A stretch of DNA of 64,000 nt from Crocodylus rhombifer (GCA_038503035.1 JAVSML010024367.1:247550-311549); one strand, 5' to 3'; positions 12,916 to 28,500 are shown, numbered from the stretch's first letter. Numbers and translations: made by a program. The notes: generated from the sequence alone by a model not told the origin.

Positions 12916-13524
12916 TTATAAATTCATATCTAACCATGCAATATATTTATTTGCTAGTCTGTGCCCTAGAGCGAGATCAGTTGGACTTGTAATAAACATT
13001 AAAGCCCCATGAAATGCATCTTCAATGTGGTCATGTGTTACTTGAATTCCTGCTTCCCTAAGTCGTGAGACATACATGATTCCATCATCCCTTAAGACAT
13101 CATGTTGACACGTGAGGACATATGTCAGAGGTAAGCCTAGTAATTTAACATTATCAGCTAGCAGTGGTGCTGCTCTTGGATCCAGAAACCCTGGATATTT
13201 TTCTCCAAACTTGGAACTTCCATAAATTGGGCCCTTATAAGTGTGGTCCTTTTTAAACTTTTCAGGCAGCCAGTTGCTCCAGTTTACAAATGCAAATAAA
13301 TGGCTTGATTCTTCAGGGACATGTCTGTTGGAAGCCATTGCTTCATTAAGAGAGGTGTCATTAGTAAAATATTCACTCCAGAACCTGACCATTAATGACT
13401 TGGGTAGAATCGGCTTGTCTTCATTATCTTGATAGGATGGTAAATCCAGATCAAGGGTCTGAAGAGCTGGATAAAGTAAAGCTTGTGTCTTAAGCTTAAT
13501 TTTGACTTCAGGGTCATCCAGCAG
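12916..13524 (-). CDS. AADAC: AADAC exon 5 (terminal coding exon)
   Basis: Encodes residues 202-403 and the stop codon. The acceptor TTTTTACAG ends at 13525. It carries the NWS sequon at residue 282, Cys340, the catalytic Asp343 (in QHDVLRDDG) and His373 (in EDAFHG). A TSP-containing segment after His373 makes the C-terminus about four residues longer than human AADAC. No frameshift or premature stop is present. Confidence 0.95.
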   Translation of the reverse strand: MLDDPEVKIKLKTQALLYPALQTLDLDLPSYQDNEDKPILPKSLMVRFWSEYFTNDTSLNEAMASNRHVPEESSHLFAFVNWSNWLPEKFKKDHTYKGPIYGSSKFGEKYPGFLDPRAAPLLADNVKLLGLPLTYVLTCQHDVLRDDGIMYVSRLREAGIQVTHDHIEDAFHGALMFITSPTDLALGHRLANKYIAWLDMNL

Positions 13525-16500
13525 CTGTAAAAATTAGAATTATTCCATAATCATTTCAAAGGCTTTAGCACCAACACACAATGAAGATGAAGCTCCAACA
13601 CACAATGAAGGGAATGTAATTAACATATTTATTATTTTCCAGTATATGCAACATAAAACAGATTAATTTTAAAAAAATCTTAAATTCATAGAAATGTCAC
13701 CTGAAACAATATGTTGAATAGCAATTCTAACCATATCTGGAATGTTAGGAACTGTTTTCTCACATGTGCTCTTAAAAATATAGTCCCTTATTATTTTTAT
13801 ATTGAATGAAAAGAATACATCTGAAAGGGTTCTTTAATTGACATTAATTCAAAGTCACTGGTGCTTGTCTAATGAGTAAAAATTGCTACATAGAAACATC
13901 CATGATTTATAAACTGCAGACTTTTGAGGCTTCATTAATTATTTCACAGTTCATAGACTTCATCCACTCTGTCTTATTAAACCTGAGGAGAGTTTAGGGT
14001 GCTCATAAAACCTGAGGAGAGTTTAGCTTGCATGCATCCTGAACACACAAAAAACAAAATGAGTAGACAAAGTAAATTAAAAACCCTGGCCACTTAAATG
14101 TCATCCTTTCTTCTGAGAGGAGACCCTAGCCTTCTCTCTTGTTTTCTGGCTGTAGCGGCAAGAGTTTATTTACATTTAATTTGTAACAAAACATTGTTAT
14201 AGAGCTAGATTGCACTGACAACCCACTCATATTTGTTTGCTTTTTGCAGTTGTACTTCAAACTGGGTATGTCTACATGTGCAATTAATACGAAGCAATAA
14301 ACTCCAGAGTTTATTGCTTCAATAGGTAATGCGTAGGGGGAGCATAGAGGATAATGTGCCCCCCCAGAGACTGGCACTGGTGGTTGGGGGGGGGGTGATG
14401 GCTGGTGCCCCCCCCGAGAACATGGGGGCATTGAGAGAAGTGCTGGTGGCACTTCCAGTTTGCCATTCACTGCTGGGGGACACCCCCTAGTTGGCAATTG
14501 GCTGCTGGTGCCCTCCCCCAGGTTCAGGAGGCACTAGTTCCCATGATTGCTTCTAAGTTTATTGCTCCCAGGCACACCATTTGAACATGAGTCTGGGAGT
14601 AATACACTCTGGAGCAACAAATTCCAAAGTTTGCTCAGCCTCAGACACAAAACACTTGCCCACAGAACTTGAGATATTTATCCACTGGCAGTCTGATTCA
14701 GAACTCACACGTACCAGACATGAAAGATAACTGGGAGGTTGATTAGTTCGTGTGTGATAACTGTGGGTTTTAAAAATATATTTTGTTTAAAATAATCCAG
14801 TAAGAAAAATTAGCAGAACAAAGTCTCTAAACCTGTAAAATATAAATAACCTACCTCCTGTGCCACTGCAGCAGCTAAGTTACCTCCTGAACTATCTCCT
14901 GCAACACTGATCCGAGATGGGTCTACTCCATATTGTGCAAGTATATTATTTTGTAGGAAGAACTTCAATACCATGTACACATCTTCAAACTGAGCTGGGA
15001 AATGATATTTAGGTGCTAGTCTGTATCTTTGGGAACATAAACAAGGGCATGTTATTGTTCTATCACTGCTTGGGGAAACAAACACACTTAATTTTACACT
15101 TGTGAATTTTAATGAAAATAAACCCATTTATACAGTGGAAACTTTTTTCATTTTCTATGTGAAATCCAAGTTGCTGTTGTTGTTTTTTTTTGGGGGGGGG
15201 GAGAGGGTTGGCAGGGGGAGGTTGACCCCACAATACAGAAGCTTCAAGAATTTGTATGTATTTATTAAATTTACCAGAAATAGCAACAGTTTGTTATTGG
15301 GCCTCTTCTTTCTTATCTGCTGAAGAGGTATACAAATCCTGAGCTCAGGGAGATATTATCCTAAATGATACAAAATTAATATTGAAGTCCCAATGTTCTG
15401 TGATTATCATCCAACTACAACAATTTCCTAATAGATTTATGTCATTGCTGTAATAATACCTTTATTCTACTGAGAGGCCATTTGCAATAAGAAGCACCAT
15501 TTGTCTGGTATTGCTGAGATCAAAACATTCTTGGAAACTACTGCAAACCTTAAAACTCGGCTGCTATATACATACTATCCTTGCCCTGTGTTTTCCTTAA
15601 AAATATGTGTAATAAAAGTACTACTGATACTACTGACACAACTATAATAGTTGTGTCAAGAGCTGAGTGATATTGTACTGCAAGAGAAAATATGGAGAAA
15701 GTTAATCATTTCTGCATAATTTAAACAAAGGTAACGAATTTGATTTAAATATAATTAATGAAAGTTTGAACCCGTTATTGGGAGCTGAATAATAACCCTG
15801 TCTCAACAGTTACCCTAAGGTAAATGCATACCATGAAACAGTCACTGCTAAAGACAAAAGATCCTGCTTGCTTTCCAGGCTTATGTATAGGGAGACCCAC
15901 CAGGCTTCACAACTTGAGATTTTTACATAATCAGAAAGATTTATGTGCCTTGCCTTCTTTTTCATTCAATTGAAATCCAAGGCAAAACCATGTTTAATTA
16001 AAAAGAAAAAAAAGGAAAATATATGTCCAGCACATGAATGAACATGACTTGCTCGGGAGAAACCAACATGGCTTTGTCAAAGGGAAATCACATCTCACTA
16101 GCCTATTAGAGTTCTTTTGAGGGTGTCAAGAAGCAGAGGGATTATGGTGATCCAGCTGACATAATGTATATCTGGACTTCCAAATATAGCATGTGGAGGG
16201 TCCCCCTGCACTCCTGTGGGCTGCTCCATCTGCCCCAGCATCGCAGCATTCACAAGCCACACTGATACCTCGAGGCATGTAGAAAAAAATGTAAAGCTGT
16301 GTCTATGTCCAAATCGTTGATTCTCTGAATCAGCATTGGATCTTCAGATATGGATTCAGCTGACAGTGATCTGAATCAATGAATCAAATCATTGTCCTTG
16401 ATTTGGGCCAAATGCGAATTGAATAGGGCTTGCTTCACACACCCCTATTGCTTAGGTATTCCAGTTTTCCACCTTTAACTGGTTCTGCTTCATAATGTAA

Positions 16501-19500
16501 ATGTAGTTCTCTGCTTTCTTTGGTCACGCTAACTCAAACTGCCTGTGACCCTCGCTTGTTCTTCTGTCTCCAGCACATACACGTGATGATTGTGCCAGGT
16601 CTTTGCCCACATCTCCCACCTCTCAGCCTGGTCCTGCAGAGCTTGGCTCTGTGCTTACAGGTGGCTGGGGACCAGCCCTGTTCCCCAGCCTCTTCCCCCT
16701 CCCCCACGGCCTGGGGGAGCTGAAGGGAATTATGCCCCCTTCCCTTATCAACTGCTTGCTTCAGTCTCTGTCAGAGGTGGGAGGGGTGGAGTCTGCTGGT
16801 CTTCTGCCAATTGTAAATGTAGTTCTCTGCTTTCTTTGGTCACACCAGCCCAAGCAGTCCCTCTCCTGTTCCCTTAGCTCTATCTCCAGCACGTCTGTGC
16901 TAATTGTGTCAGGTCTTTGCCAGCAGCTCCCACCTCTCAGTCTGGCCTGCAGGGCTTGGTGCCAGCATACTGAGTGGGGGACAGGAGATTAAAGCCCCTC
17001 CCAGTCCCCACCCAGGGATTGCCTGGGGGGTACAGACCCTCTCAGGCTGTTGCCCACCCATGCCACGTGCCCTGCTCCAACAGAAAGCAGGGGGCATGGC
17101 CAACAAACTGAGCTGTGGAAGTGGGAGACTAAAGCCTCTCCCAAACCCCATCCAGGGTTTGCCTGGGGGGCAGTCCCTTTCAGGCTGTTACCTGCCTGCA
17201 CCCCATGCCCTGAAATAGGAGAGAGGAGGGGGTGTGGGCAGCACATTGAGGTGGGTAAGGGACGATTAAAGCACGTCCAAGACTCCATCAGGTGTTTGCC
17301 TAGGGCAGGCAGTGCCTCTCAGGTTATTGCCCTGCTCAGCTCGCCCCACCCCAGAGGAGAAAGGTCTGACAGGGGCTGCCTCCTCAGGCAGACCCAGCTG
17401 CCATCCCCAGACGGGTTTTCCATCCCCACCCTCTTGTCAGCTAGCCCCACTGCTCTGGCTAGAGACTAGAGGGGCAGGGCCAACCTTGCTTTCTGGAGCA
17501 GACAGCATAATCCAGCCCAGGGCTGCAAAGCATGCAGAAAGATTCTGTCTTAACTTAAACTGGGACAAAAGTTCCATAAACTGGTTTGACCTCAATCAGC
17601 TAAGACTGATACTACATCCATCCAGGTTTATCTTAAACAAGTTTCAGCCATTTTGAAACAGGTTTATGTGCACTGAAATTCTGTTCTTTTACAGGTTTAA
17701 ACCAGTTTCGGATAATTTAAACTAGCTTATGTGTAATTTTTGTTCCTAGCCGTACAGTTTAGAAGACATACAATTCGGGGTGGGGGACATGATAAAGATT
17801 TACAAAATACTAAATGGCAAAGAGAAAGTAAATAAGGATTTATTGTTTACTTTCTCTCTCTCTCCCTCTCTCTCTCTCTCACAATATAAGAACTAGGGGT
17901 CACAAAATGAAACTAGTAGGTAGTAAGCTTAGAACTTTCTTTTGTGAGGTTTTTTTTCCCCCACAGTGTCATTAAAGTATGGAACACATTGCCACAAGAT
18001 GTTGTGAAGCTAACAGTTTAGCCATATTCAAAAAGAAATTTAATACATTCTTGAAGTAGCTATTCTTGGAGTAATTATCACTAGATATTGAGCACCTCCT
18101 TCTCATTTCTGAGCTTGTGGAAAGCATTGTGAACAATTGGACTAGGGACAGAAGTTACACATAAACTGGTTTAAGTAATCAAAAACTGGTTTAAACCTGT
18201 AACAAAACAGAAGGTCAGCACACATAAATCAGTTTCAAAATGTCTGAAATTGGTTTAAGATAAACCTGGTTGAATAGCATATCATATTTAACTGAGTTGG
18301 GTCAAATTGGTTTATGACACTTCTGAGCCAGACCCCTTCCTGGTTCAAGTTAAATCACAGCCCTCAAGCATCCCAGTATGCTTTCCAGCCCTGGGCTGAT
18401 CTGTGCTGTCTGCTCCAGCAGAGAAGGTCTGGGCAGTGGGGAGGAAGGAAGGGACTGTCCCCCGCCACCCCCAGCTGGGGTCAGAGGCCAGACAAGGGGG
18501 TTAAACTTCCCTTCCCTGAGTACAGAGATGCTAAATTTATTGCTGGCTGCAACTGTGGACTACAAAGTCCAGAGGTATCTGGAAGCAGGAAGAGGAAGCG
18601 ATGAACAACCCTGCATGTGATGGCCAGAAACAAAAGGGGTTAATAAGCAACTTATAGCAAAAAAAGATCTGCTTCTTGAAAGCATCTGGTAATGGCATAT
18701 AGTTAATATTAGCTAAGGCAAAGTTTGCAAGATTGTTTCCTGCACACATATCCTGTCTGTCAGAAGCATAACCATAATGTTAAAATTAACTGTCTGTACC
18801 AATCACAAGACTAACATGGGCCACAAGAGGCTGAACTAGAAACAAAACTGCAAACTTTAGCTGATCCAACAATTTTTGCTTAAAGGTCAGTAAAATTGAC
18901 AAACCTGACCACAAGGTATAATTAACACATTTCAAAAAATTTCAAGTGGGTTGAATTTAGGCAGGAAAAAATGCTAATCTCAGACCCCAAAATAATGTGG
19001 TGTAATTTGCTTATTGGGTAAACCCAAGTTTAGGCAGTAACCTATTATAATAATTTCTAACACCTTTTAACCCCATAGGGTAACAGCTGTAGGGTAAGAC
19101 TGTGAGTGGCTCTAAAGCCAACAGATTAGCATAGGACAGGTTATAAAGGAACACGCATGTCAGGTGACCAGTAGGAAGGATGGAACAGAATCCTCATTGC
19201 TGTTCCAAGCCCGGACTTCAGACTCCCAGTGTGAGCAAGAACCAGATCCTGACTGAAGGACCTTCCCCAGTGCTCCCTCCAACAGCATGGATCGGGGATA
19301 AGAAGTAGTTTATATCTATAAATTTAGGGCTTGGAGTTATGTGGTTAGCTTTAAATAGTTGCATGCAAAAACTGCAAGGATTTTGATGAAATAGTAGGAT
19401 TTGTGAAATAGTAGGATTTGGACATGCTTTTGTGAAGTGTCTGAGTAGGAAAACTTCTTCCCTTCAGCATAAACAGAAATAATCCCTGGTTCTCATACCA

Positions 19501-22500
19501 CATGCAGGTCATATTCATAAAATCCTTCCCAACAGTGATTTTATATATATAAAAGCAGTCTTTGTGTTAGATTTTTCATATCTAGACCCTATGCTTCTTG
19601 CAGGCAAGCAGACAGAAGCCAACTTGCAGATCTCTTCCTTGGGTAGCTTGAGAAGACTAGCATTGAGTTAATTCATTTTAAGGCTATGAGAAAGTACAAC
19701 TGAATTCAGTTATAGTGGAATGAAGGTTTGGGGAGAAAGGGAAAGACAAGTTAGTAATTAAAAACCAATTCAGTCATGTTTTAATTAAAAACTAATTCAG
19801 TCATGTTTGTGTAAAAAGAACTAGCTTATGATAGATTACTAGACAAATGTAAACTTGGGAACAAATCAGTTAAATAAGCAATAAGAATAAGCCATTTTTA
19901 AAATAAGTAAGCACCCTTTAAGTGCCCTTTTCAGAGCTCATGTTTTACATTTTTATAACGTTGAAATTGACTTTATTTTAAAAGCTCTCACTCTTCTTTA
20001 ACCAAACTTACAACAGCAATAAAGTTGTATAGTTGTATTACACATCCCTGCATCTTGTATCACTCATTCACAATAGTAATATATGTATTATATATATATA
20101 TATATTAAAAAAAAAATAAAACAACAAAAGATGTAGCTATCCCAAATCCTAATTTGCTTTAGAAACAAAATTTTTCTTACTCGACTGATACGACAACTGC
20201 ATTTAGCTTGTTTGAAGTCCATCTCGACAGGAGGTCATAGGGCTCCATGGCTGAAATGAAACAAGTCACTTCAAGCATAGTCAGTTACAGTTAAAAACAA
20301 ATATGTAAAATATGGCATGTGACTTTTGGCAGACTTGCCAGGCACTTTCCAAAACCTCCACAGTTCAGTGCCTTCACAGCAGCATAATGCAATGAATGCA
20401 CACACAGCTTTATCTAGCAGTAGAGATTAAACAAATGATTATACTGTAGTTGGAACATTATCCAAGGGGACATCCATGAAAAAGTAGTACATTATTTAAA
20501 TTCTCAAGTGCAATGCATAAAACAAGGTCCTGAAAGCTTGAATTTTATAGCAAGGGAAAAAAAGAAAGTCCAAGCTAAGCCAGGGGATGAGTTCATGAGT
20601 GCATCCAGGCTGAAATTAGAGAGGTTGCCTGAGCTCTACTGAGAGCAGAATTTGGCTGAGTCTCTACAACCCCAGCAATTAGCGTTCCTACATGCCTGGC
20701 AATTAGTGTCCTACAAGTAGAGAACAATGCAATGAGAGCTCCTGAGTGATCATCAGGAATTTAAGCCTTACATACTACGTTGATGATGCCAGTTTGGATG
20801 CTTGTGTAAGATGGTAATTTATAAGCATTTATTATTTAAGTCATTAAAGTTCAATTAGAAAAAAAGCAGAGAATGTGTGCTCTGAGAAGGAATATGACCA
20901 GGCTTCAGTGTGGAAACGAGCAAAAGCATTCAGATGAAGTATTAACAGGAAAAGCACAGCACAAAAATGAGACATGTTACACCATGTCTTGCTGGAAATA
21001 ATGTGGGGAAAAACAAAAAGCCAAATACAGGGTTAGTCTGCCATAACACTAAACTGACTAAAGCAATTAACTAACTTCTTCCAAGAGAAAGCACAGGATT
21101 AGAAATGAAGATGTGATAAGAAAAAATTTCCTTAAAATTGGAAAGCACCCTCTAAATTATGTATTTGCTTCAGATTTCTTCATAACAGCACCCCAGAAGA
21201 AAAATGGCATATATAGAAGAGTATAATTAATGTATTGTAGTTAAAAAAAAATTCTCTCTGATAAGAGAAGTGCAAGCTAGGGATGGCTCTCTCTAAAATC
21301 TATGTAAATCGGTCCTAATTTAGTTCCTTCTTAAGAGCAAGTCCTGAAATGAACTAAAATAGTAAAATCTATGTAACAATTCTAAAGGGTTATTTTTAAT
21401 GAGTAAGTCTCCCTTCTTGTGGAGTCTGCATTACATAAGGAACACAGATTTAGTTGAAATGCTTCTTAGGAAAGCATTCTGAAGAGGTACCTGCTAAAAA
21501 GAGGTAAAAAATCATCATAGGCAAGGTCCTCCTATTTACTTTCTATATTTATTCCTAAAGTGAACAGGGAATATCAGGATCAGGACCAATCAAGATGCAA
21601 TTTAGGTGGCAAAAAGCTCAAGTCTATGTTAGTGTGCAAACTTCTGGTTAATTGCATTCTTTCGCCTCCTCTTAAGTAAGTAGGGTAATTATGGGGACGT
21701 TTCTGGTAGCCCACATTTCCCTTCACTTCTGTTCAACCTTCCTTTCTCTACTGTGTGTTGTCTTTTGCTTTCCTCTGTGACAGGCTGAGCACTCCATCCT
21801 GCTTCTATCCTTTGTACTCAGCCCATTCCCAAGAATACCCACCTACTCTTCACCTAACAGATACACAATCATTTCCTTATGATATGCATTTGCCTTTCCT
21901 TCTCATAGTCCTACCATCCATCTGTGGGTGACACTCACTGGGACTTACCAAATAGGTTCCACACATGGATGTTCTTCATCTTTATATGGCACCAAAACCT
22001 CCTCATTATTCTTCCTTCCCCCATTTGTCATCATGTAATAAGTTTATTTGTTATGTTGCAGTTAATGCACACAATTGCTGTATAACTGATACACATAGAG
22101 AGACTAGAACCTGTATCAGTTTTGAATGAAAGACGTTCTACTTCATCTGTTACAATAATATGTTTCTTATCTAATATGTCCCTTCCTGTAAACAGATACC
22201 ATAAAACGGCAACACCTTACACTAGCAGCTGACACCTGCCACACAAGATCCTAGCTAGTGAAAACAAGAAGCCCTTGTGCTTACCTGAGCCTCCAACGCA
22301 CCACCCTCCACCATGAATGTAAATTACTGCCCTTTTCAATTCACTAGACTGCTTCCTGGGTACATATAACCGAACTGGAACATTCTCAAATTCTGTATCT
22401 GTCACAGTGACATTTTCATCAGATGTTGGCGGAACATATTCATAACTTGTAATCATCATCAGAACTTCCATGTAGTGCATCAGACCCAGCCGCTCAGCTA

Positions 22501-25500
22501 AACCAGCCTGAGATCAAAGAAAGAAAGATCAAAGTTGAGTTTAAGATCACTACCTCACGTATTTTTTGAGTTATACTTCTGAATTACATTTTAGGTTCAA
22601 CTAGGGACTTCTTCTTTTCTTAACTCAATAAGGCTAAGGACAGATAGTCAAAAATCCTGAGGCTGAATCAGTTCAGTCTTTCCAGGTTAGTTTAAGCTGT
22701 ACAAATTAAACTGAGAAACAAATGGACAGACATTCACTTTTGATTCAGGAAATGCAACCACGTGCCTGCAGTGGGTCAAGCCAGAAAGCACAGCTATCTG
22801 GCTTGTAGCCAGGATGGGCTGTGTGTTTTCTTCCTTTTTCTACTGCTCCCAAGGTCTCTGAGATTTGCAGTCCAAAATTACAACAGCAGGACTCTGCAGA
22901 GTTACTCATCACTTCCTCTTCTTTTTCCAGGTGCCTCTGGGATCTGTAGTCCACAGTAGCAGCCAGCAGTAAGTTTTTTAGCAGGGCAGGACAGTTCTGT
23001 ACTCAGGGTAAGGGAAGTTTACCCCCCTCCCTGGCCCCAGACCCCAGCCAGGGTTTGCCGGGGAGTGAGGAGGGTGGAGGAAGTCCCTGCCTCCCCTTTA
23101 CCCATCAACCCTTCGCTGCTGGAGAAGACAATGCAGCCCAGCCCAGGGGTGGAAAGCATGCTGGGATGCTGAGAGACTGTGATTTAACTTGAACCAAGAA
23201 AGGGTCTGGGACAGAAGTTTCATAAACTGGTTTGAGCCAACTCAGGTAAGTCTGATACTACATTCAACCAGGTTTATCTTAAACCAGTTTTAGCCATTTT
23301 GAAACTGGTTTATGTACACTGAAATTCTGTTCTGTTACAGGTTTAAACCAGTTTCTAATCACTTAAACCAATTTATGTGCAACTTCCAGCCCTAGAGCTT
23401 TGCCATTGCCATCAATGGCTGAGACCGTTACACATGCTTTGTAGATTTATCTTAATAATAAGGGACCACTGCTATTAGTGAGACTGTAGATGAACAACTG
23501 CAGAAGATAACTTTCCACTCCCAATATTCTGAAGTGCCAAAACATGTCAATCTTCATTCTTTCTTCGACATAACGTTCTGCAGATAGATCATTAGCCCTA
23601 GGAGGCAGACTGTCAGGACAGTTTCGGCCCCCCAGAAATCTTTAAAATTGTCCACCAAAGAATCAATTCGATATACCTCACTTTTGACTTTTATTCAGGT
23701 GTTTTACAAAGGAGAAAGGCAAGAAAAGCATAAAACATTAACTTACAATTAATAGACACACTCTTAGACACAGAAATTATGTCTGCATCTGGTTTTTGTT
23801 GACAAGTTTCATTTATGTTATGATCTGAGGCTCCCTCTAGAATATGTTTCCAAAATACAGATACCAGAAACTTCACTTTCAGCAGCTTTGTTCACAACTA
23901 ATGTCCATGAATAAAGAGGTTTAGGCAGATATTTTTATTGCTAAAAATAGATGTAAAAGCTGAACATAACTATCACAAGGGAATCTGAGGAAATCACATG
24001 ATAAATTTATTTAGCCCATGGCATCATAGCTGATGGAAGCTGGTACTCGCATGATGAAGTCAAAATAAAAAATCCATTTTTATTTAGTGAAGGGTGCATG
24101 TCTTGTATCTCTGAGATGCAGAATATTCTATTCAAAAGTAATAACAGATCTAAGTAAAACTCAGAATTCCTTGGGGAAGCATTCTATAATTTTCATAGAT
24201 TTTTTTAGGGTTGGAAGGCACCTCAGTAGATCATCAAGTCTGAGCCCCTGCCTCGGGCAGGAAAGAGTGCTGGGGTCAGATGACCCCAGCCAGGTGCTTG
24301 TCCAGTCTTCTCTCAAAGACCTGCAGGGTAGGAGAGAGCACCACCTCCCTTGGAAGCCCACTCCAGATTCTGGTAACCTTTACCATGAAGTTCTTCCTGA
24401 TGTCCAATCTAAATCTGCTCTTTCCCAGTTTGTGACTTGTTTCTAGTCACCCCAAGGAATGCCCTGATAAACAGAGTATCTCCTATTCCTTGATGCCCCA
24501 CCCCAATGAATTTGTAGACAGCCACAAGATCACCTCTCAGCCTGCTTTTGTGGAGGCTGAAGAGATCCAGAGCCTTACCTGCAGGCCCCTAATCATATGA
24601 GTAGTCCTGCTCTAGACCCTCTCAAGGTTATCTTACTCCTTCTTGAAGTGCAGTGCCCCAAACTGGATGCAGTACTCCAGCTGCAGCCTTACCAAAGCTG
24701 CATAGAGGGAAAATATCACCTCCTTAGACCTGTTCATGATGCACCTGTGTGGTTAGCTTTACTTACCACTTCATCACACTGATGACTCATGTTCATCATG
24801 GAGTCTACTATGACTCTGAGATCCCTTTCTGCTGCTGCGCTACTTAGAAGGTCATCCCCCAATCTGTATGTGCTGATGATTCTCTCTCCCTAGATATAGC
24901 ACTTTTTACTTATCTTTGTTAAACTGCATCCTATTCTGTTTTGCCTATTTTTCCAACCTGTCCAAATCCACCTGAATCCATTCCCTGCCCATCCATGTGT
25001 TTACTTTGCCCCATAATTTAGTGTCATATGCAAATTTGGACAGAGTACTCTCCACACCCTCATCCAAGTCACTGATAAAAATATTGAACAGCTCAGGTCC
25101 AAGGACCAAACCTTGGGGGACACCACTGTCCACATCTTTGATACCGACTCATCCACCACCACTCTTTGGGTTCATGCCATAAGCCAATTTGCCACCCACC
25201 TGACCATGTGATTATCTGCATCGCATCTGCTTAGTTTATTTATCACTTGATTAGTTTATTTACAAGAATGGGATGAGACACTGTATTGAACGCCTTTTTA
25301 AAATCCAAGTAGATGATATCTACCTTGACTACTGTATATAAGCATTTTGTGACTTGGTCATAAAAAGAGGCTCATAAACAAGAATAGTCAGGAAGAATCT
25401 ACGTGCTATGAATCCATGCTGGTTGCCCTTCAGCATTATTTTTCCTGCTGGACTTATGCAAATGTGTCCCTTAATCATTTTTTCAAAGGTTTCCCAAAGA

Positions 25501-28500
25501 TAGAGGTGAAACTAACCAGCCTATAGTTACCACAATCCTCCTTTCTCCCCTTCTTGAAAATAGGGACCACATTGGCCCTTTTCCAGTCATCTGGGACCTG
25601 ACTGGAGCACCACAAGTGCTCAAACAGTCTTGCCAGTGGTTCTGCTATAACACTGGTTAATTCCCTAAGCAAGCTTGGATGAAGATTGTCTGGGTCTGCT
25701 GACTTAAACGTGTCCAGCCCCTCCAAGTGTCCCTTCCCTAGGTTGATGCTAACTGTTGGTAGGCTAGTGTCCCTCTTGTGCCCGTCTACAATTCAAATAG
25801 GAGATATACCTTTATCCGTGTTCAGGAATACAGATGTGAAAAACTCATTGAAGAGCTCAGCTTTGTCACTCCTCTCTGTCACCAATTGCCCTAGTCTGAC
25901 CTGTAGGGGTCCTATGTTGCCATGTGCCTTATTTTCTTCCTATATGCCTGAAGAAGGACTTTTATTTTATTGCTGTATTTTATAAGGTTGTGTTAGATTT
26001 CTGTGTTACTGTGCTAGTAACAATTGGAACAAGATGGCTGAGTTTTATATCTCTGAAATAATCAGGAATTATTTGGAAAATGTTAAACTTTTTTGGTATT
26101 GTAACCTAGGCCCTGCAAAACACTAGGCAATTGCTTGAGCTCTCCACATGTAGATTACTGAACTCCTCAAAATATTTCTTATTGCTATGAAGAAAACCAT
26201 CCTGTCATAGTGAACTAAATTGAATCCCTTTTACAGGAAGTCTTTTTCCTTCATGGAACAGATTCAGTAGACTGCAGGGAAGGTATTTCATGCAATATAA
26301 ATGTTATTGATTTTCCCATATAGGATATTGTTTTGCTAATGTATTGCTTGTCAGTAGTCAGTTGGCTAAAACACAATTTATATTACAAAGGAATGCAAAG
26401 AAAGCTGAAATGTAGTGCTGTGTAGGAATGCAAAGAAAGCTGAAATGTAGTGAAATGTAGGATCATTTAGATAACTAAAAGACAGTTTTTAAATGGAACA
26501 CTTGCTTAACATTCCTACACAGAAAATCTTATGAAGAACAAATATATAATATTAGTTCCTTCCCAAAAATTACATATGGGAACATAGTGAATTATCATAT
26601 AATTCCTTGCATACTAATAACACATATAATGCTAAAAATCATCATTTAAAAACTTCAGAAGCTTTAGAAGCTCTAGAAACATTACTGTACATGGATTTTT
26701 ATTCTTCAAATTCCCAGTGGAAATGTTGTGGCCCAATCGTATAGTTGGAATTGGGTGTCCTTTTCTGAAGATTGGATACTAACATCAAAAGAACAGTAAG
26801 AAATGTAGAGGGCTTTTTTCCAAAAGCATGTACAATGAGGATTTTAGAAATAGTCTCTCACAAAAGTTCATTGTCAATAAACCTTCATGCACTTGAAGCG
26901 GTTTCATTAAGTGGAAATAAATTATCTTCAGACTGAGAAATCAGGTATGTTGATCACATGATTCGATACCCATAGCTCTTTAATACAATGATGATACATA
27001 GGGATGTAGTTGTCATGGGTGACTTCAATTACCCGGACATCTGCTGGGAGGAACAGTCAGCCAGGTCGGACCGTTCCAGGAGGTTCCTGGTCGAGATACA
27101 GGACCTCCACTTAATTCAGGAGGTGCACAGTCCCACCAGAGGAAATGCCCTGTTGGACCTGGTCCTGGCCACAGGCGATGACCTGGTAAGGGGCCTCCAG
27201 GTCCTTGACCACCTGGGTGATAGCAATCATCGCTTGCTGGAGTTTACCATCCAGTTCAGGGTGTCAAGGGCCAGAAGCAAGGCAGTAGCCCTAAGCTTCA
27301 AGAGGGCCAACTTCAAGTTGAGGAGATTAGTGGGAGAGGCACTGGGGTTCTCAAGGGCAGGGCAACTCAGTGCCCAAGATGAGTGGTCATTCCTTAAGGA
27401 GACGATACTCAGGGCCCAAGGGGTGACCATCCTAACTAAAAGCAAGGGGGGCAGGAGTGCCTGAAAGCCCCGCTAGCTCACCAAGGGCATCCGGGAATGC
27501 CTGATCACTAAAAAGGCAGCATACAACCAGTGGAAGAGGGGTGCTATCTCCAAAAAGTAGTATACCTCCTCTGCTCTGGCCTGTAGGAGGGCTATCAGGA
27601 AATCTAAGGCAGACATAGAGCTAGGACTTGCGTCCAAAATCAAAGATAACAAAAACTCCTTTTTCAAATATACAGGGAGGATGAAGAAAGCACCAGGAAA
27701 TGTGGGGCCCCTGCAAGATCCTCTGGGCAATCTGGTGGTTGTGCCAGAGGAGAAAGCAGACCGCTTTAAGCAATTCTTCACCTCTGTTTTCTTGGGCAGG
27801 AACTGGGACTTCCCCACCACGATGCAAGACGGACTCGAGGGGAACAGAGGCGGAAAAGGATTTTGGAGTCATCATCGACTCCAAGAAGAACATGGGCGAG
27901 CAGTGTGGGGATGCAGTCAGGAAGGCCAACTGCACCTTGTCATGCATCCACAGATGCATCTCGAGCAGATCCAAGGAGGTGATCCTCCCCCTCTATGCGG
28001 CACTGGTCAGGCCACAGTTAGAGTACTGCATCCAGTTCTGGGCTCCGCACTTCAAGAGAGATGTGGACAACATGGAGAGGGTCCAGAGGAGGGCCACTCG
28101 CATGATCAGGAGGCAGCAGGGCAGGCCCTATGAGGAGAGGCTATGGGACCTGAACCTGTTCAGCCTCCAGAAGAGAAGGCTAAGGGGGGATCTAGTGGCC
28201 CGTTACAAACTAGTCAGGGGGATCAGCAGGCACTGGGGAAGTCCCTGTCCCCCCAAGCACTGCCAGGAGTGACCAGGAATAACAGTCACAAGCTGGCAGA
28301 AGGGTGGATTTAGACTAGATATCAGGAGGCGCTACTTCATGGTCAGGGTGGCTAGGATCTGGAACCAACTTCCAAGTGAAGTGTTGCTGGCTCCTACCCT
28401 GGGAGTCTTTAAGAGGAGATTAGATATACACCTTGCTGGGGTCATTTGACCCCAGTACTCTTTCCTGCCATGTCAGGGGGTCGGACTAGATGATCTACTC

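Noticed and set aside
22740..22960. Candidate extra AADAC exon upstream of exon 2
   Set aside because: The open frames there belong to a repeat (copy D) and have no similarity to the protein, which is complete without them.
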